The notes under the pieces: model-generated
Told to the model about the DNA's origin: nothing
The model's database searches: none
What the model saw: only the letters and a program-made list of their open reading frames with translations
Source: a bacterium
GTDB lineage: Bacteria; UBA10199; JAIBAG01
Direction: 5' to 3'
Assembly: GCA_019695305.1 (NCBI GenBank)
Contig: JAIBAG010000010.1
Coordinates: 26,566-90,565, forward strand
Length of the DNA stretch: 64,000 nucleotides
Made by a program: the position numbers and the translations under genes
In this document: positions 27,744 to 38,181 of the stretch, piece by piece
Layout of the letters: the number at the start of each line of letters is the position of its first letter
Numbering within the stretch: position 1 is the first letter of the stretch

Positions 27744-30242
27744 ATGAAAAAAACATTCCTATTTTTAATTATTTTTACTTTCTTATCTTTCATCAAAATT
27801 GATCATGTTTATGCACTCAATTGTCAGGTGGGTCAGGCTCCTTATACGAACATCCAATCCGCTATCAACGATACCAATTGTACTCATGTGGGTATTCCGA
27901 TTGGAACTTATAATGAAACTCTCTCTATTAACCGGAGTGTAACTTTAATCGGAGAAAATCGTCAGCAGACAATTTTAACAGGAAGCAACGCTCATCGTAT
28001 TATCCAGATTGCCTCTCAAACGCCGCCCCAAAGTATCATTACGATCAAAAACCTGACAATAACTGATGGCTACTCTGACTCAATGGGAGCAGGTGTTAGC
28101 TGCAGACCTTCGTTTCTCAATCCAGGCGATACGTTGTTGTTAAACCTGGAACGGGTGAATGTGATCAACAACAGAGGAGAATATGGTACCGGTGGACTTC
28201 ATGCCGTTTCTTGCAATATTGACATCAAAAATTCTCTTTTTGAAAACAATGCTTCGGCTCAAAGTAACGGGGCCATTGATGTTGCCAATGCGGAATATAC
28301 CAATATTGCAAAAAGTCGTTTTATCAATAATCAATCGGGAATGGGCAGCAGTGTCGAATTAAGCCGTACAGATAATATTACAATTCGTCGCTCACATTTT
28401 ATTGACAACAATACAAATGAGTTTTTGGGTGCTAGTGGAGCCCTTTCCGTAGAAAGTTTTGAAAATGCCGAAATACAAAATAGCAATTTTATCAATAACG
28501 GTTCCAACCTTTCACAAGGTGGGGCCTTGTCTGTAAGAGCACTGGAAAACAGCCAAATCAGCATTAATAGAAGCGTTTTTGAAAACAACCATTCCGCCAT
28601 TGGTGCTGCTATTTATACCTGGCCAAGCAGCCAACCTGTTTTTCCGGTTTTTAATATCAATAACAGCCGTTTTACCCGTAACCATTCCGAAGATTCGGGT
28701 GGTGCCCTGTATGTTTTTACAAACCAACTTGAAATTTCCAACAGCATCTTTGAAGCCAACAGGGGGTTTGGAGCATCAATCTGGACCGAATCTTATCCGC
28801 AAAGAACACAAAATATCAATATCAGCAACACCCGTTTTTTGGGTAATATCAGTACTGGTTCATACACATTTAGCGGCACCATATTTATCGGCGTAAAATC
28901 AAGCGGCTCACAGGTCAATCTTTCTCAAGTTGAAATGGATGCAAACCAAACAGAACAATGTGGCACACTTTGCATGAATATCAGTACCGGTGGCCTTCTT
29001 GATTTAACCGTGGAAGATAGCCATATAACCAATAATCAGGGCGGCTTGTCGGGCTTTTTCTTCATGAGCAATATTCTGGGAACCCCCACAGATGAAAGAG
29101 TGACAATACGTAATTCCGAATTTATCAATAATAGGGGACATGATTCAGGCGTGTTCGCAGTTCATGAAAAGATAAATCTCAATATCGAAGATTCAATATT
29201 TTTGCAGAATCATTCGGATACATACGGTAGCGTAATCCATTCCTGGCAAAGCAACAGTGTTTTTAATCTTAATCGTGTTACACTTTCCGATAACACACAA
29301 GCCGATGATGGCGCCATCTTCATCCTTGATAACGATTTGTCTCGTCTTCATACTTTTAATGCAGTGGAAGCCAATCACAATGTTTCATTGGTGAGCGGTG
29401 TTGGATTATTCAGTTTTTCAAACTTGTCGGCAAATATTACAAATTCTAACATTATAAACAATCAGGGCTTTATGGCCGGTGGGATCGATGCCACTAATGC
29501 CAATGTTAACATCATACAAACCAAACTGGATGACAACCAGGCCAGCCAAGGGTCGGGGGCGGTTAATGCTTACAACGCCAACATTACCCTGGACAAGGTA
29601 AGCATTAATAATCATACCAGTCAAAATAGTGCCTCCATCTCATTAAATGGTGGTAATCACCTCGTAAAAAAATCATCGATAACTAACAATAGCTCTTCCA
29701 GCCAAAATAGTTCGGGTGGTATTCATGTAACGAACGGGATACTGAATCTGCAAAATTCAACACTTTCTAATAATCAGGGGCCTCAAGGCGGGGCCCTTTT
29801 GTTGACAGCATCCAGCGCCACCATTGATCATGCCACTATTTTTAATAACACAAGTTCTCAGGGCGGAGCCGGGATTTTAAGCAACAACTCAAACGCTCTT
29901 GTTCGTAATTCGGTTATTGCCAACAATACGGGAGGCTCGTGTCTTGGCAATATCACGCAAGAACCTGATTTTAGCAGCGTCAATGATGATATGACCTGTA
30001 CTAATTTTGCCTGGAATGACATGCCATTAAATCTCATTAATTTGTTGCCGTTAGCCCTTATGCCCAATGGAACAATGGCCCATATACCGGTGCCAACAAG
30101 CATCCTGATTGATAATGCCCAGGAGCTGTTAATTGAGGATCAGCTAGAATCCTTGCGTCCCCAGGATTTTCGTTGTGATCAAGACATAAACCCGGATATT
30201 GGCGCTATTGAGGTGCCTAGTAACTGTCCTGCTGCTCCCTAA
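27744..30242 (+). CDS. Secreted right-handed beta-helix protein
   Basis: An 832-residue exported protein. The signal peptide is clear (FLFLIIFTFLSFIKI, cleaved near VYA) and AGGAG precedes the ATG. The body is built from Asn-rich rungs (ISNSIFEANRG, SNSTL-like LQNSTLSNNQG) typical of pectin-lyase-like beta-helices. Near the C-terminus RCDQDINPDIGAIEV matches the choice-of-anchor Q ending. No GGCS anchor or transmembrane tail follows, so it may be fully released or held by another system. It lies under the site A dyad and is likely a surface or matrix protein; no enzymatic residues are recognised. Confidence 0.82.
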   Translation: MKKTFLFLIIFTFLSFIKIDHVYALNCQVGQAPYTNIQSAINDTNCTHVGIPIGTYNETLSINRSVTLIGENRQQTILTGSNAHRIIQIASQTPPQSIITIKNLTITDGYSDSMGAGVSCRPSFLNPGDTLLLNLERVNVINNRGEYGTGGLHAVSCNIDIKNSLFENNASAQSNGAIDVANAEYTNIAKSRFINNQSGMGSSVELSRTDNITIRRSHFIDNNTNEFLGASGALSVESFENAEIQNSNFINNGSNLSQGGALSVRALENSQISINRSVFENNHSAIGAAIYTWPSSQPVFPVFNINNSRFTRNHSEDSGGALYVFTNQLEISNSIFEANRGFGASIWTESYPQRTQNINISNTRFLGNISTGSYTFSGTIFIGVKSSGSQVNLSQVEMDANQTEQCGTLCMNISTGGLLDLTVEDSHITNNQGGLSGFFFMSNILGTPTDERVTIRNSEFINNRGHDSGVFAVHEKINLNIEDSIFLQNHSDTYGSVIHSWQSNSVFNLNRVTLSDNTQADDGAIFILDNDLSRLHTFNAVEANHNVSLVSGVGLFSFSNLSANITNSNIINNQGFMAGGIDATNANVNIIQTKLDDNQASQGSGAVNAYNANITLDKVSINNHTSQNSASISLNGGNHLVKKSSITNNSSSSQNSSGGIHVTNGILNLQNSTLSNNQGPQGGALLLTASSATIDHATIFNNTSSQGGAGILSNNSNALVRNSVIANNTGGSCLGNITQEPDFSSVNDDMTCTNFAWNDMPLNLINLLPLALMPNGTMAHIPVPTSILIDNAQELLIEDQLESLRPQDFRCDQDINPDIGAIEVPSNCPAAP

Positions 30243-30435
30243 GGATATTTACAAAAACCACCGCACCAGCTCTCAATTCGCATCTAATTTTCGCCATTTT
30301 TTTTGACTCTTTTAATTTCATTTTTCTCATTCTGATAAAAATATATTCATATTCTACAAAACCACTGGAAATAGTGGATAAAACCCTTGTGATCTTTGGA
30401 TAAAAATTGGTCCAAGTTTTGCATTATTTCTAAGA

Positions 30436-33400
30436 GTGATCCTCAAGTCTAAAAAAACGATCTTCCTGATTTTAAGCTCTTTGGTCATTTTCTGGCAGCA
30501 TCCAGCAACAGCCCAAACAAACACGGCTGTTGGCATTAAAAAAAGTGAAGAGTTTTATATTGAAGTACCCACGCATGACATTGAGGATATAAAAAATGAC
30601 CGGGCCTTTAAAACGCTTGTACAGCAGTTTGGAAAACCAACAATTACCAAAATTTTACCCGATATAAAGAATGGCGAGGAATACAAAAACTATCTGGATA
30701 AACTCCGCCACAAATTTCCCATACGGGCCCAACGGATGACGCCTCAAGAATCGACTCCCCTTTCCAAGATTTACAACTACTATCACCTGACATTTTCAAA
30801 ACCTATAGATACCGCCCAGGCCGATTATATTTTAAGCATCTTGAAGCATCTTTCAAAAATATCTTTTGTGGAACTGGTACCTCATGAAAATTTGGATCTC
30901 GCTATCAATCCCGGCCTGCCAGGCCAACCCCAAATTCCATCTCAGCCCATAACTCCCATCCCAGTGCCTGGCAGCCCTCAAACACCCAACGATCCATTTT
31001 TTTCAAGCCAGGGAACATGGAACCAACCCTACACCGACATGTGGGGATTAAATAAAATAAACATGCCTCTGGCATGGTCGTACTCGCGTGGGCATCCTGA
31101 TTTAAAAATTGCCGTGATTGATGGCGGTATCGATTATAATCACCCCGATATCAGCAATTATATCTGGAAAAACAATATTGAAGAAAATGGAATAACGGGC
31201 GTAGACGATGACAACAACGGCTATATCGATGATGTTGTAGGATACGATTTTGAAAGCGAAGACAACGACCCCATGGATCACTATGGTCACGGTACCCACG
31301 TGGCCGGTACCATTATGGCTGCAAGCAACAACAGCATGGGGATATCGGGAATAATCTGGCAGGGCAAAATAATGCCACTTAAAGTCTGTAGCGATTCTTC
31401 TGGTTCCTGCAACTCTTCGGCCAAGATAGATGCCTTGCATTATGCCATTAATATGGGAGCCGATGTGGCTAACCTGAGTTTGGGTGGCTATAATTATTCG
31501 CAAACCGAAAAAGAAAATTTTTTATTCGCACGGGATGCAGGACTTGTGGTTGTAGCGGCCACGGGAAACGACAATAGCGATGCCTCCTATCATTTCCCCA
31601 GCGGATACCCCACTGTAATAGCGGTAGGAGCCATCACACCAACTTTTCAAATTGCCAATTTCTCCAATTATGGTTGGAAAACCGATATTCTGGCTCCCGG
31701 CTCTTCTATTCTGTCACTTAATGCCAATCAGTCGGTCTATGGATCAACTCATACAGATAAAATCATCCCCACACTTTTGGAACCTTCCAATTATCTTCTT
31801 ATGTCGGGTACCAGCATGGCATCACCTCATGTGGCAGGTGTGGTGGGCTTGTTACTGGCCTCAAACAACAGGCTGGATGTCGATGAAGTTTTACAAAAAA
31901 TAAAGCAGACAACATCCTCGCATACAGGAACGGAATCTCCCGAAGCCACAAGTGTTTACGGAATTTTAAATGCTGCAAAAGCGCTTGAAAATACCGATAC
32001 CTGTGCAGCACAAATTCTATCTCCGTTTGGAGAAACCATCACTAGCGCTCCCATCACCATCACAGGTATTGCGAGAGGAAAAAGTTTTCATCATTACAAA
32101 CTAGAATGGGGATCGGCACCTATTGGAAACTATCAAACCATTAAAAAATCCACGAATAAAATTTTTAATGGGGTGCTGGGAACAATCAATGTTTCTCAAA
32201 GTTCAAAAGTATATTTACGACTCTCGGTTTACAACAAACATAACGAAATCTGCGGCGAAAGTATTACCCAGGTTGTATTGAGCAATACAGCTCCTGCCAT
32301 GAGTGTAGAAATACCCAACGGAAGCATTCACCATGTCGCAACCGGCCATTTTGATAACGATGATATTGCCGACTACCTGGTAAGTGCCCGTCACCATGAT
32401 GATGCCGGCTATCCACAAGGTACTTTATCGGTCCACCTGGTTTTGGGATCTAGCTTAATAGCCGCCTCAACACCAGCAAATCTGGATACTATCACCAATA
32501 AAAAATGGACAATCCCCTATCTATACGAACAAAACAGTTACGGGCTACCCACACTCATGCATGACATGGATGGTGATGGACTAGATGACATTTTGATTGC
32601 CAATATAAATTACACCGGATCAACTTCGCTGTCGGGAGAAGTCTGCATTTATCTGGCATCAAGCCAATCAACATGGCCCGATACCCTGGATACTTCGGCT
32701 GCCAATTATTGCATCCACGAAAATTTCGCCAATGCGCATGTTGGTTTTTTTCTAAAAAGCCTTCCCGATCTGGATAACGATGACATTGGGGAGTTGGTAT
32801 TGGGTTCGTGCTTGGCTCCGTCTCCCGGTTCCACGTCGGGTTATCAGGCACTCAACCTGCTTTATACGGGCACCCGCTCTCAATGGAGCCAAAATAATAT
32901 TTTATCGCAAATGCCCATTTCCACGCTTTCCACTAGTGAATCAACTTCCTACTGTGACTCGTCATTTTTTTCTACAAAGTATTTAACACTGGGGACACAA
33001 ACACTAGGGGATGTTAATGGTGATACCGTGGAAGATTTTTTAGTCATCAACCCTGTAAACGACAGCCAGTATACACTCTTGTCTCCCCTACAGCCCGGAA
33101 GCGATATTTTACTGGATACTTCACTACCAACAATCAATTATTCGTCGTGCGACAAACCTATTTCATTTGGCGAGGGGTCGAATACGCCATACTTTACGGT
33201 ATTAAGAACACCCACCGTGGGCTGCACAGATGAAAAGCGATTGCTTTTATTACCACCTATCGATTTAACGCAAGATCAATCGGTGGCCATGTTAGTTAAC
33301 ACCATTTATTTAAAATCAAACAAACTTAATTTAGGCACACCCGAAAACCGTTTAAAAGAAACAGCAACTGGCGATTTGAATGGTGATGGAGAAACAGATT

Positions 33401-34176
33401 ACGTAGTATCCGATGCCATTCAAAACGGAACGGGAATCTTTCATATTTTTTCTGGATCCTCACAGCTTGCTTCCACAGGTTTTTGGCAGGCGAATACCGG
33501 TTTTATCACCAGCAATAAAATGCGTTCGTCGGTAATTGTTGATAACCTGATAGCAGGTGCCTCCGATGATTTACTAATTTATGATGATGATGGCACCAGC
33601 CTTAACATATACACTTTCGACAATGGTTTTCCTGATTTGTACGATAACGACGAAGATGGAGTTACAGTGTCTGGAGGCGATTGCAATGACAGCAATCCCT
33701 TTATCAACCCACACATTCAGGAAATTTGCGACCAAATAGATAATAATTGCGATGGGCAGGTGGATGATGTTGTTACAACCTATTATCTGGATGCCGATGC
33801 CGACAATTATGGTATTACAACACAAACGGTGCAAGCTAACTGCACATTACCTGCTGGCTATGCCACTTTTCCAGATGATTGCGATGATACGCGTTCCAAC
33901 GTAAACCCCGGATATCATGAATTTTGTGATGGCCGCGACAATGATTGCAATGGGTTAATTGATGACAGAGAGCTACGCACTTATTACAGGGATGATGACA
34001 ACGACAATTATGGAAATCCAAATGGGAGCATACAAGCTAGCTGTCCACCTACCGGTTATAAAAGCAATGACGATGATTGCATAGACACCAATGCCGCCAT
34101 CAACCCGGGAGCAAGCGAAATTTGCGATGATACCGATAATAATTGTGATGGTAGTGTAGATGAGGGCTGCACTTAA
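30436..34176 (+). CDS. Secreted subtilisin-like serine peptidase with FG-GAP and MopE-type repeats
   Basis: A 1246-residue exported protease. After a signal peptide (IFLILSSLVIFWQHPATA) and a prodomain (about residues 30-165) comes an S8 catalytic domain: D229 (VIDGG), H285 (HGTHVAG) and S460 (GTSMASPHVAG). Residues about 620-1050 contain FG-GAP/integrin-like units (MDGDGLDDILIA, LNGDGETDYVVS). The last about 150 residues carry three MopE metal-binding motifs (CDQIDNNCDG, CDGRDNDCNG, CDDTDNNCDG). It ends in Cys-Thr with no anchor. The start is GTG at 30436 without an evident Shine-Dalgarno. The 3' end overlaps the convergent dehydrogenase by 4 bp. Calcium is probably needed for folding. Confidence 0.92.
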   Translation: MILKSKKTIFLILSSLVIFWQHPATAQTNTAVGIKKSEEFYIEVPTHDIEDIKNDRAFKTLVQQFGKPTITKILPDIKNGEEYKNYLDKLRHKFPIRAQRMTPQESTPLSKIYNYYHLTFSKPIDTAQADYILSILKHLSKISFVELVPHENLDLAINPGLPGQPQIPSQPITPIPVPGSPQTPNDPFFSSQGTWNQPYTDMWGLNKINMPLAWSYSRGHPDLKIAVIDGGIDYNHPDISNYIWKNNIEENGITGVDDDNNGYIDDVVGYDFESEDNDPMDHYGHGTHVAGTIMAASNNSMGISGIIWQGKIMPLKVCSDSSGSCNSSAKIDALHYAINMGADVANLSLGGYNYSQTEKENFLFARDAGLVVVAATGNDNSDASYHFPSGYPTVIAVGAITPTFQIANFSNYGWKTDILAPGSSILSLNANQSVYGSTHTDKIIPTLLEPSNYLLMSGTSMASPHVAGVVGLLLASNNRLDVDEVLQKIKQTTSSHTGTESPEATSVYGILNAAKALENTDTCAAQILSPFGETITSAPITITGIARGKSFHHYKLEWGSAPIGNYQTIKKSTNKIFNGVLGTINVSQSSKVYLRLSVYNKHNEICGESITQVVLSNTAPAMSVEIPNGSIHHVATGHFDNDDIADYLVSARHHDDAGYPQGTLSVHLVLGSSLIAASTPANLDTITNKKWTIPYLYEQNSYGLPTLMHDMDGDGLDDILIANINYTGSTSLSGEVCIYLASSQSTWPDTLDTSAANYCIHENFANAHVGFFLKSLPDLDNDDIGELVLGSCLAPSPGSTSGYQALNLLYTGTRSQWSQNNILSQMPISTLSTSESTSYCDSSFFSTKYLTLGTQTLGDVNGDTVEDFLVINPVNDSQYTLLSPLQPGSDILLDTSLPTINYSSCDKPISFGEGSNTPYFTVLRTPTVGCTDEKRLLLLPPIDLTQDQSVAMLVNTIYLKSNKLNLGTPENRLKETATGDLNGDGETDYVVSDAIQNGTGIFHIFSGSSQLASTGFWQANTGFITSNKMRSSVIVDNLIAGASDDLLIYDDDGTSLNIYTFDNGFPDLYDNDEDGVTVSGGDCNDSNPFINPHIQEICDQIDNNCDGQVDDVVTTYYLDADADNYGITTQTVQANCTLPAGYATFPDDCDDTRSNVNPGYHEFCDGRDNDCNGLIDDRELRTYYRDDDNDNYGNPNGSIQASCPPTGYKSNDDDCIDTNAAINPGASEICDDTDNNCDGSVDEGCT

Positions 34177-35540
34177 TATAGATTAAGTACCGTCTTGATA
34201 TTGGCAAATTCCATAATACCAAAGCTCCCAAGCTCGCGGCCATAGCCCGATTCTTTAATACCACCAAAGGGTAAACGCGGGTCGCTGCGTACTTGTGAAT
34301 TAACAGCCACAACACCGGCCTCGATTTTTTTTACAAATTGCGATGCTCTTTTTTCATCCCGAGTAAACACAGCCGCCCCCAAACCAAATGAGGGATGATT
34401 GGCCAGTTGAATGGCCTCGTCATCGGTTTTAAACGGGATCATCACCGCCACTGGGCCAAAAACTTCTTCATCAAAAGCTGGCATACCGGGTTTTACTTCG
34501 GTTAAGAGTGTGGGCGGATAATAAAAACCCTGTTTGGGAACATTTAAATTCTGGCACACAATAAAAGCGCCCCGCTCTACCGAACGTCCCACCTGCTTTT
34601 TAAGCATGTCACGCAAATCATCACGCGCCATGGGGCCCATTTTGGTGTCGGGGTTTTCGGGATTACCCACAACAAGTTTTTGCATGCTCTCAACCAAGCC
34701 CTCTTTAAACTTTTTATAAAGAGATTCATGCACAATAAATTTTTTGGCGGCAATGCATACCTGCCCCGCATTATTAAAACGAGATTCCATACACGTATTC
34801 AGCGCCAAATTAAAATCGGCATCGTCGCATACAATATACGGGTCACTCCCACCCAGTTCTAAAACAGATTTTTTAAGATATTTTCCAGCAAGTGCAGCTA
34901 CCTGCTTTCCGGCACGCTGGCTTCCAGTTAAACTGACTCCCTGCACATAAGGATGACTAAGAACACTTTCTACTTTAGGCACATCCATCCATAAATTTGT
35001 TAAAAGCCCGTCTGGCACTCCCGCTTTTTTAAAAACATCCTCGATGGCTGCTGCACAGCCCCATACATTGGGAGCGTGTTTCAGCAAAATTCCATTTCCC
35101 GCCATTAACGTGGGCGCTGCAAAACGCATCACCTGCCAAAACGGAAAATTCCAGGGCATGATGCCTAAAACAAGACCCAAGGGTTCAAAAGAAATATGAT
35201 TGGGTTTCCCGTCGGTTTCAATTTTTTGTGGAGCAAGAAGAGATGCCGCATGATCAGCATAATAATTGAGCCCCAAAGCGCTCTTTTCAACTTCGGCCAC
35301 AGCCTGTGTGATGGGTTTTCCCATCTCGCGCGTCATGAGAAGAGCATGTTCTTGTTTGTGAAGAAGAAAAAGTTCCGCCGCTTTTTTAAGAATTTTTGAT
35401 CTTTCCTCAAACGAATAGTTTCTCCAAACCCGAAAAGCACCATATGCCTTTTCTATCTTGGATAAAATCGTGGCATCACCGTCTAAAGCATAGTCGGCCA
35501 ATACTTTGCCTGTTGCGGGGTTGATTGTTTTGATCGTCAT
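34173..35540 (-). CDS. Aldehyde dehydrogenase (succinate-semialdehyde dehydrogenase-like)
   Basis: A 455-residue NAD(P)-dependent aldehyde dehydrogenase. Motifs include GIMPWNFPFWQ, the catalytic Glu in VLELGGSDP and the catalytic Cys in NNAGQVCIA, plus the late GVVAVNSQVRSDPRLPFGG-type end (cited in part). Its compact length and wording match the short succinate-semialdehyde dehydrogenase group (GabD/Sad-like); the exact substrate is uncertain. ATG 35540 begins the conserved N-terminus (MTIKTINPATGK). A REP-like palindrome lies immediately upstream. Confidence 0.9.
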   Translation of the reverse strand: MTIKTINPATGKVLADYALDGDATILSKIEKAYGAFRVWRNYSFEERSKILKKAAELFLLHKQEHALLMTREMGKPITQAVAEVEKSALGLNYYADHAASLLAPQKIETDGKPNHISFEPLGLVLGIMPWNFPFWQVMRFAAPTLMAGNGILLKHAPNVWGCAAAIEDVFKKAGVPDGLLTNLWMDVPKVESVLSHPYVQGVSLTGSQRAGKQVAALAGKYLKKSVLELGGSDPYIVCDDADFNLALNTCMESRFNNAGQVCIAAKKFIVHESLYKKFKEGLVESMQKLVVGNPENPDTKMGPMARDDLRDMLKKQVGRSVERGAFIVCQNLNVPKQGFYYPPTLLTEVKPGMPAFDEEVFGPVAVMIPFKTDDEAIQLANHPSFGLGAAVFTRDEKRASQFVKKIEAGVVAVNSQVRSDPRLPFGGIKESGYGRELGSFGIMEFANIKTVLNLY

Positions 35541-35554
35541 ATGTATTCTTTCTT

Positions 35555-35644
35555 CGTCATACCGGCGTACACCACGAGGGTGCAACTTCGTGGGCTGGTA
35601 TCCAGGCCCATCTTAACCTGGACCCCGGCCTCCGCCGGGGTGAC
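35555..35644. repeat. Extragenic palindromic (REP-like) element
   Basis: About 90 bp made of nested dyads: CACGA/TCGTG type arms around a short loop, TCCAGG against CCTGGA, and CCCCGGC against GCCGGGG with a 4-base loop, bracketed by GTCATACCGGCG at one end and CGCCGGGGTGAC at the other. This layout is common to dispersed extragenic palindromes of many proteobacteria. It fills the gap between yjbQ and the aldehyde dehydrogenase gene. Confidence 0.7.
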
Positions 35645-35653
35645 TGTGGGTAG

Positions 35654-36073
35654 TTACTCTCCAATAATCTTTACCAACACCCTTTTACGCCTCTTGCCAT
35701 CAAACTCACCATAAAAAATCTGCTCCCAGGGGCCAAAATCGAGTTTTCCTTTAGTAATAGCCACCACACTCTCACGCCCCATAATCTGGCGTTTAATATG
35801 AGCATCGGCATTATCTTCGCCGGTATCATTGTGACGATATTGATCGATAGGGGCATGAGGCACTAATTTCTCTAAAAACACCTCAAAATCGTGATGAAGC
35901 CCGCGTTCATCGTCATTTATAAACACCGATGCCGAAATATGCATGGCATTCACTAAACAAAGCCCCTCTTTTATGCCACTTTTAGCCAAAATAGCCTCAA
36001 CTTGTGGGGTAATATTGATAAAAGCCCGCCGTGTTTTAGTTTCAAACCATAATTCGTCACGATATGATTTCAT
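35654..36073 (-). CDS. yjbQ: YjbQ/UPF0047 family protein (secondary thiamine-phosphate synthase enzyme)
   Basis: A 139-residue single-domain protein of the YjbQ family at normal length. Conserved residues include [34 protein letters not shown] and the end [13 protein letters not shown]. The fold is a trimeric beta-barrel with a metal/phosphate site; weak thiamine phosphate synthase activity has been described for the family. Cytoplasmic. It diverges from pepA, with 100 bp between. Confidence 0.93.
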   Translation of the reverse strand: MKSYRDELWFETKTRRAFINITPQVEAILAKSGIKEGLCLVNAMHISASVFINDDERGLHHDFEVFLEKLVPHAPIDQYRHNDTGEDNADAHIKRQIMGRESVVAITKGKLDFGPWEQIFYGEFDGKRRKRVLVKIIGE

Positions 36074-36172
36074 AAAATGAATCCTCTCCTAAAATAGCCT
36101 TGGAAAACATCAATGATTTCGCTACACTTATAGATCAAAATTTAAACCAAGTTAGACCAAGGAGCGCTTTCC

Positions 36173-37651
36173 ATGAACTATCAGTTTTTAACCTCTGATG
36201 CTGCTAAACAAAAAACCGATCTCTTAGTCGTTCTTTTACACGATACCAAAATTGGTTCTCATCCTTTAGCCAATGCTCTCAACAAAAAATTACACTTCGA
36301 TAAACTTTTAACAACCGAAAAATTTGAAGCAACTCCCTTAGCCGCCAAACTCATCCCCACACATGGCTTAGCTAACGCTGGCTACGTGCTACTGGTTGGT
36401 TTGGGCGATAGCAAAAAAGCAGATTTAGAAACCTTAAGACGTGTAGGTGCCCGTGTATATCAAGTGGGCATGCAAGTACGGGCCAAGACAATTATTACCC
36501 AATTAATGCCTTCTCCCCTCGAAAAAGTATCCGCTACAGACGCTTGTCAGGCCTTGGTAGAAGGCGTGGAACTCGCCGGGTACTCATTCAACCGTTACTT
36601 TAAACCTAAAAAAGATGTACATGTGATTAAATCACTTTCTATTGCCGTTCCTGCAAAAGCAAAAGCGGCTGATCTTAAAAAAGCAGCCAGCAAAGCCGTT
36701 ATCTTATCAGAAGGCACCAAGCTAGCCCGTGATTTAGTTAATACTCCAGCTAACGATATGACACCCTTGGCTCTAGCCGCTGTTGCCAAAAAAGCCAAAG
36801 GCGTACGTGTTAAAGTTTTTAATAAAGCGCAAATCCGACGACTAGGCATGGAATTATTTTTAAGCGTTAATTACGGATCTTCAAATCCTCCCGCGTTTAT
36901 TGAAATGCATTACAAACCTAAAGGAAAAGCGAAAAAGAGAGTTTGCATTATCGGCAAAGGTATTACGTTTGATTCGGGTGGCCTCTCCATCAAACCCGCT
37001 AAAGGTATGGAAACTATGAAGGACGATATGGCGGGTGCCGCTGGCGTTATTGGCTATATGTCCGTCATTGCCCGTTTAAATCCTAAGGTAGAAGTGTATG
37101 GGTTTGTGGCCGCTACCGATAATTTGGTGGATGCACATTCTACAAAACCGGGTGATGTGATTAAATCGATGAATGGCAAAACGGTTGAAATTTTAAACAC
37201 CGATGCCGAAGGCCGTTTAACACTGGCTGATGCCTTGTGTTATGCCGGAAAAAAGAAACCCGATTATATGGTGAACACCGCTACCTTAACCGGCGCCTGT
37301 TTAGTGGCGTTGGGAGATCGTTATTCGGCCGTTCTCAGTAATGATAGCGAGCTCACCAAAAAACTTATCGATAGCGGCGCTTACACGTGTGAAAAAATGT
37401 GGGAGCTCCCTTTGGCCGATGAATATAAAGCTGAACTTAAATCTCCCATTGCCGATCTCAAAAATATCGGAAGCGGTTATGCTGGCACCATCAACGGTGG
37501 TTTATTCCTGCAAGAATTTGTGGATAAAATCAAATGGGCTCACATCGATATCGCTGGCCCCGCCTGGACAGAAAAACCCAAGGAATACGAAACCCGTGGC
37601 GGTACCGGTGTTATGGTACGTACCTGGGCTAAGTTTGTGGAGAGTTTGTAA
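36173..37651 (+). CDS. pepA: Leucyl aminopeptidase (M17)
   Basis: A 492-residue cytosol aminopeptidase of full length. The M17 C-terminal domain has GKGITFDSGGLSIKP, MKDDMAGAAGV and the signature NTDAEGRLTL, giving the two-zinc site. It removes N-terminal amino acids from peptides and in some bacteria also binds DNA. AAGGAG lies nine bases before the ATG. It is flanked by the divergent yjbQ and the convergent GFA gene (6-bp gap). Confidence 0.96.
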   Translation: MNYQFLTSDAAKQKTDLLVVLLHDTKIGSHPLANALNKKLHFDKLLTTEKFEATPLAAKLIPTHGLANAGYVLLVGLGDSKKADLETLRRVGARVYQVGMQVRAKTIITQLMPSPLEKVSATDACQALVEGVELAGYSFNRYFKPKKDVHVIKSLSIAVPAKAKAADLKKAASKAVILSEGTKLARDLVNTPANDMTPLALAAVAKKAKGVRVKVFNKAQIRRLGMELFLSVNYGSSNPPAFIEMHYKPKGKAKKRVCIIGKGITFDSGGLSIKPAKGMETMKDDMAGAAGVIGYMSVIARLNPKVEVYGFVAATDNLVDAHSTKPGDVIKSMNGKTVEILNTDAEGRLTLADALCYAGKKKPDYMVNTATLTGACLVALGDRYSAVLSNDSELTKKLIDSGAYTCEKMWELPLADEYKAELKSPIADLKNIGSGYAGTINGGLFLQEFVDKIKWAHIDIAGPAWTEKPKEYETRGGTGVMVRTWAKFVESL

Positions 37652-37657
37652 ACTCGA

Positions 37658-38050
37658 TTATTCCATCTCTTCAGAATGATGACGTAAATCTTCGCCGTGC
37701 ACTTCCCAGTCGCGGCCGTTGAATTGTTCAAAATAAATATCTTTAACTGTCGTCATATCCAGACAACGAACATTCACCGAATAACCGTTAGGTTGAGAAC
37801 GAGGAACAAAGAAGGATTTAATGCCGCAGGTTTTGCAAAAGAGATGATTGGCAAGGCCCGTGTTAAAACGATAACTCACTAAGTGATCGGAACCGGAGGT
37901 AAGACGAAATTTTTCTTGAGGAACTAATAAATGTAAATAGCCTGTACGATTGCATACCGAGCAATTGCACTCGATGGCCTCAATTTTTTCGGGGGCCTCC
38001 ACTTCAAAGCGAACCGCCCCACAATGGCAACTTCCGTGGTGTGTTACCAT
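37658..38050 (-). CDS. GFA (glutathione-dependent formaldehyde-activating) family protein
   Basis: A 130-residue GFA-fold protein. Zinc-binding cysteines appear as GSCHCGAVRFEV, IECNCSVCNRTG and HLFCKTCGI. Most members have no demonstrated formaldehyde activity despite the family name. Convergent with pepA. Cytoplasmic. Confidence 0.9.
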   Translation of the reverse strand: MVTHHGSCHCGAVRFEVEAPEKIEAIECNCSVCNRTGYLHLLVPQEKFRLTSGSDHLVSYRFNTGLANHLFCKTCGIKSFFVPRSQPNGYSVNVRCLDMTTVKDIYFEQFNGRDWEVHGEDLRHHSEEME

Positions 38051-38181
38051 ATTCTCCCCTCTATAAAATGTGATCTACCACCTCTTATAATTTAAGGTCC
38101 ATCAAAAAGTGATAACGCTATGCGTTATATAAATAACTTGATTACACACAACTAAAAAGCAAGCATACCGATAAGTATAGT

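Noticed and set aside
35555..35644. CRISPR array
   Set aside because: No regular spacers; it is a set of nested palindromes in a single copy.
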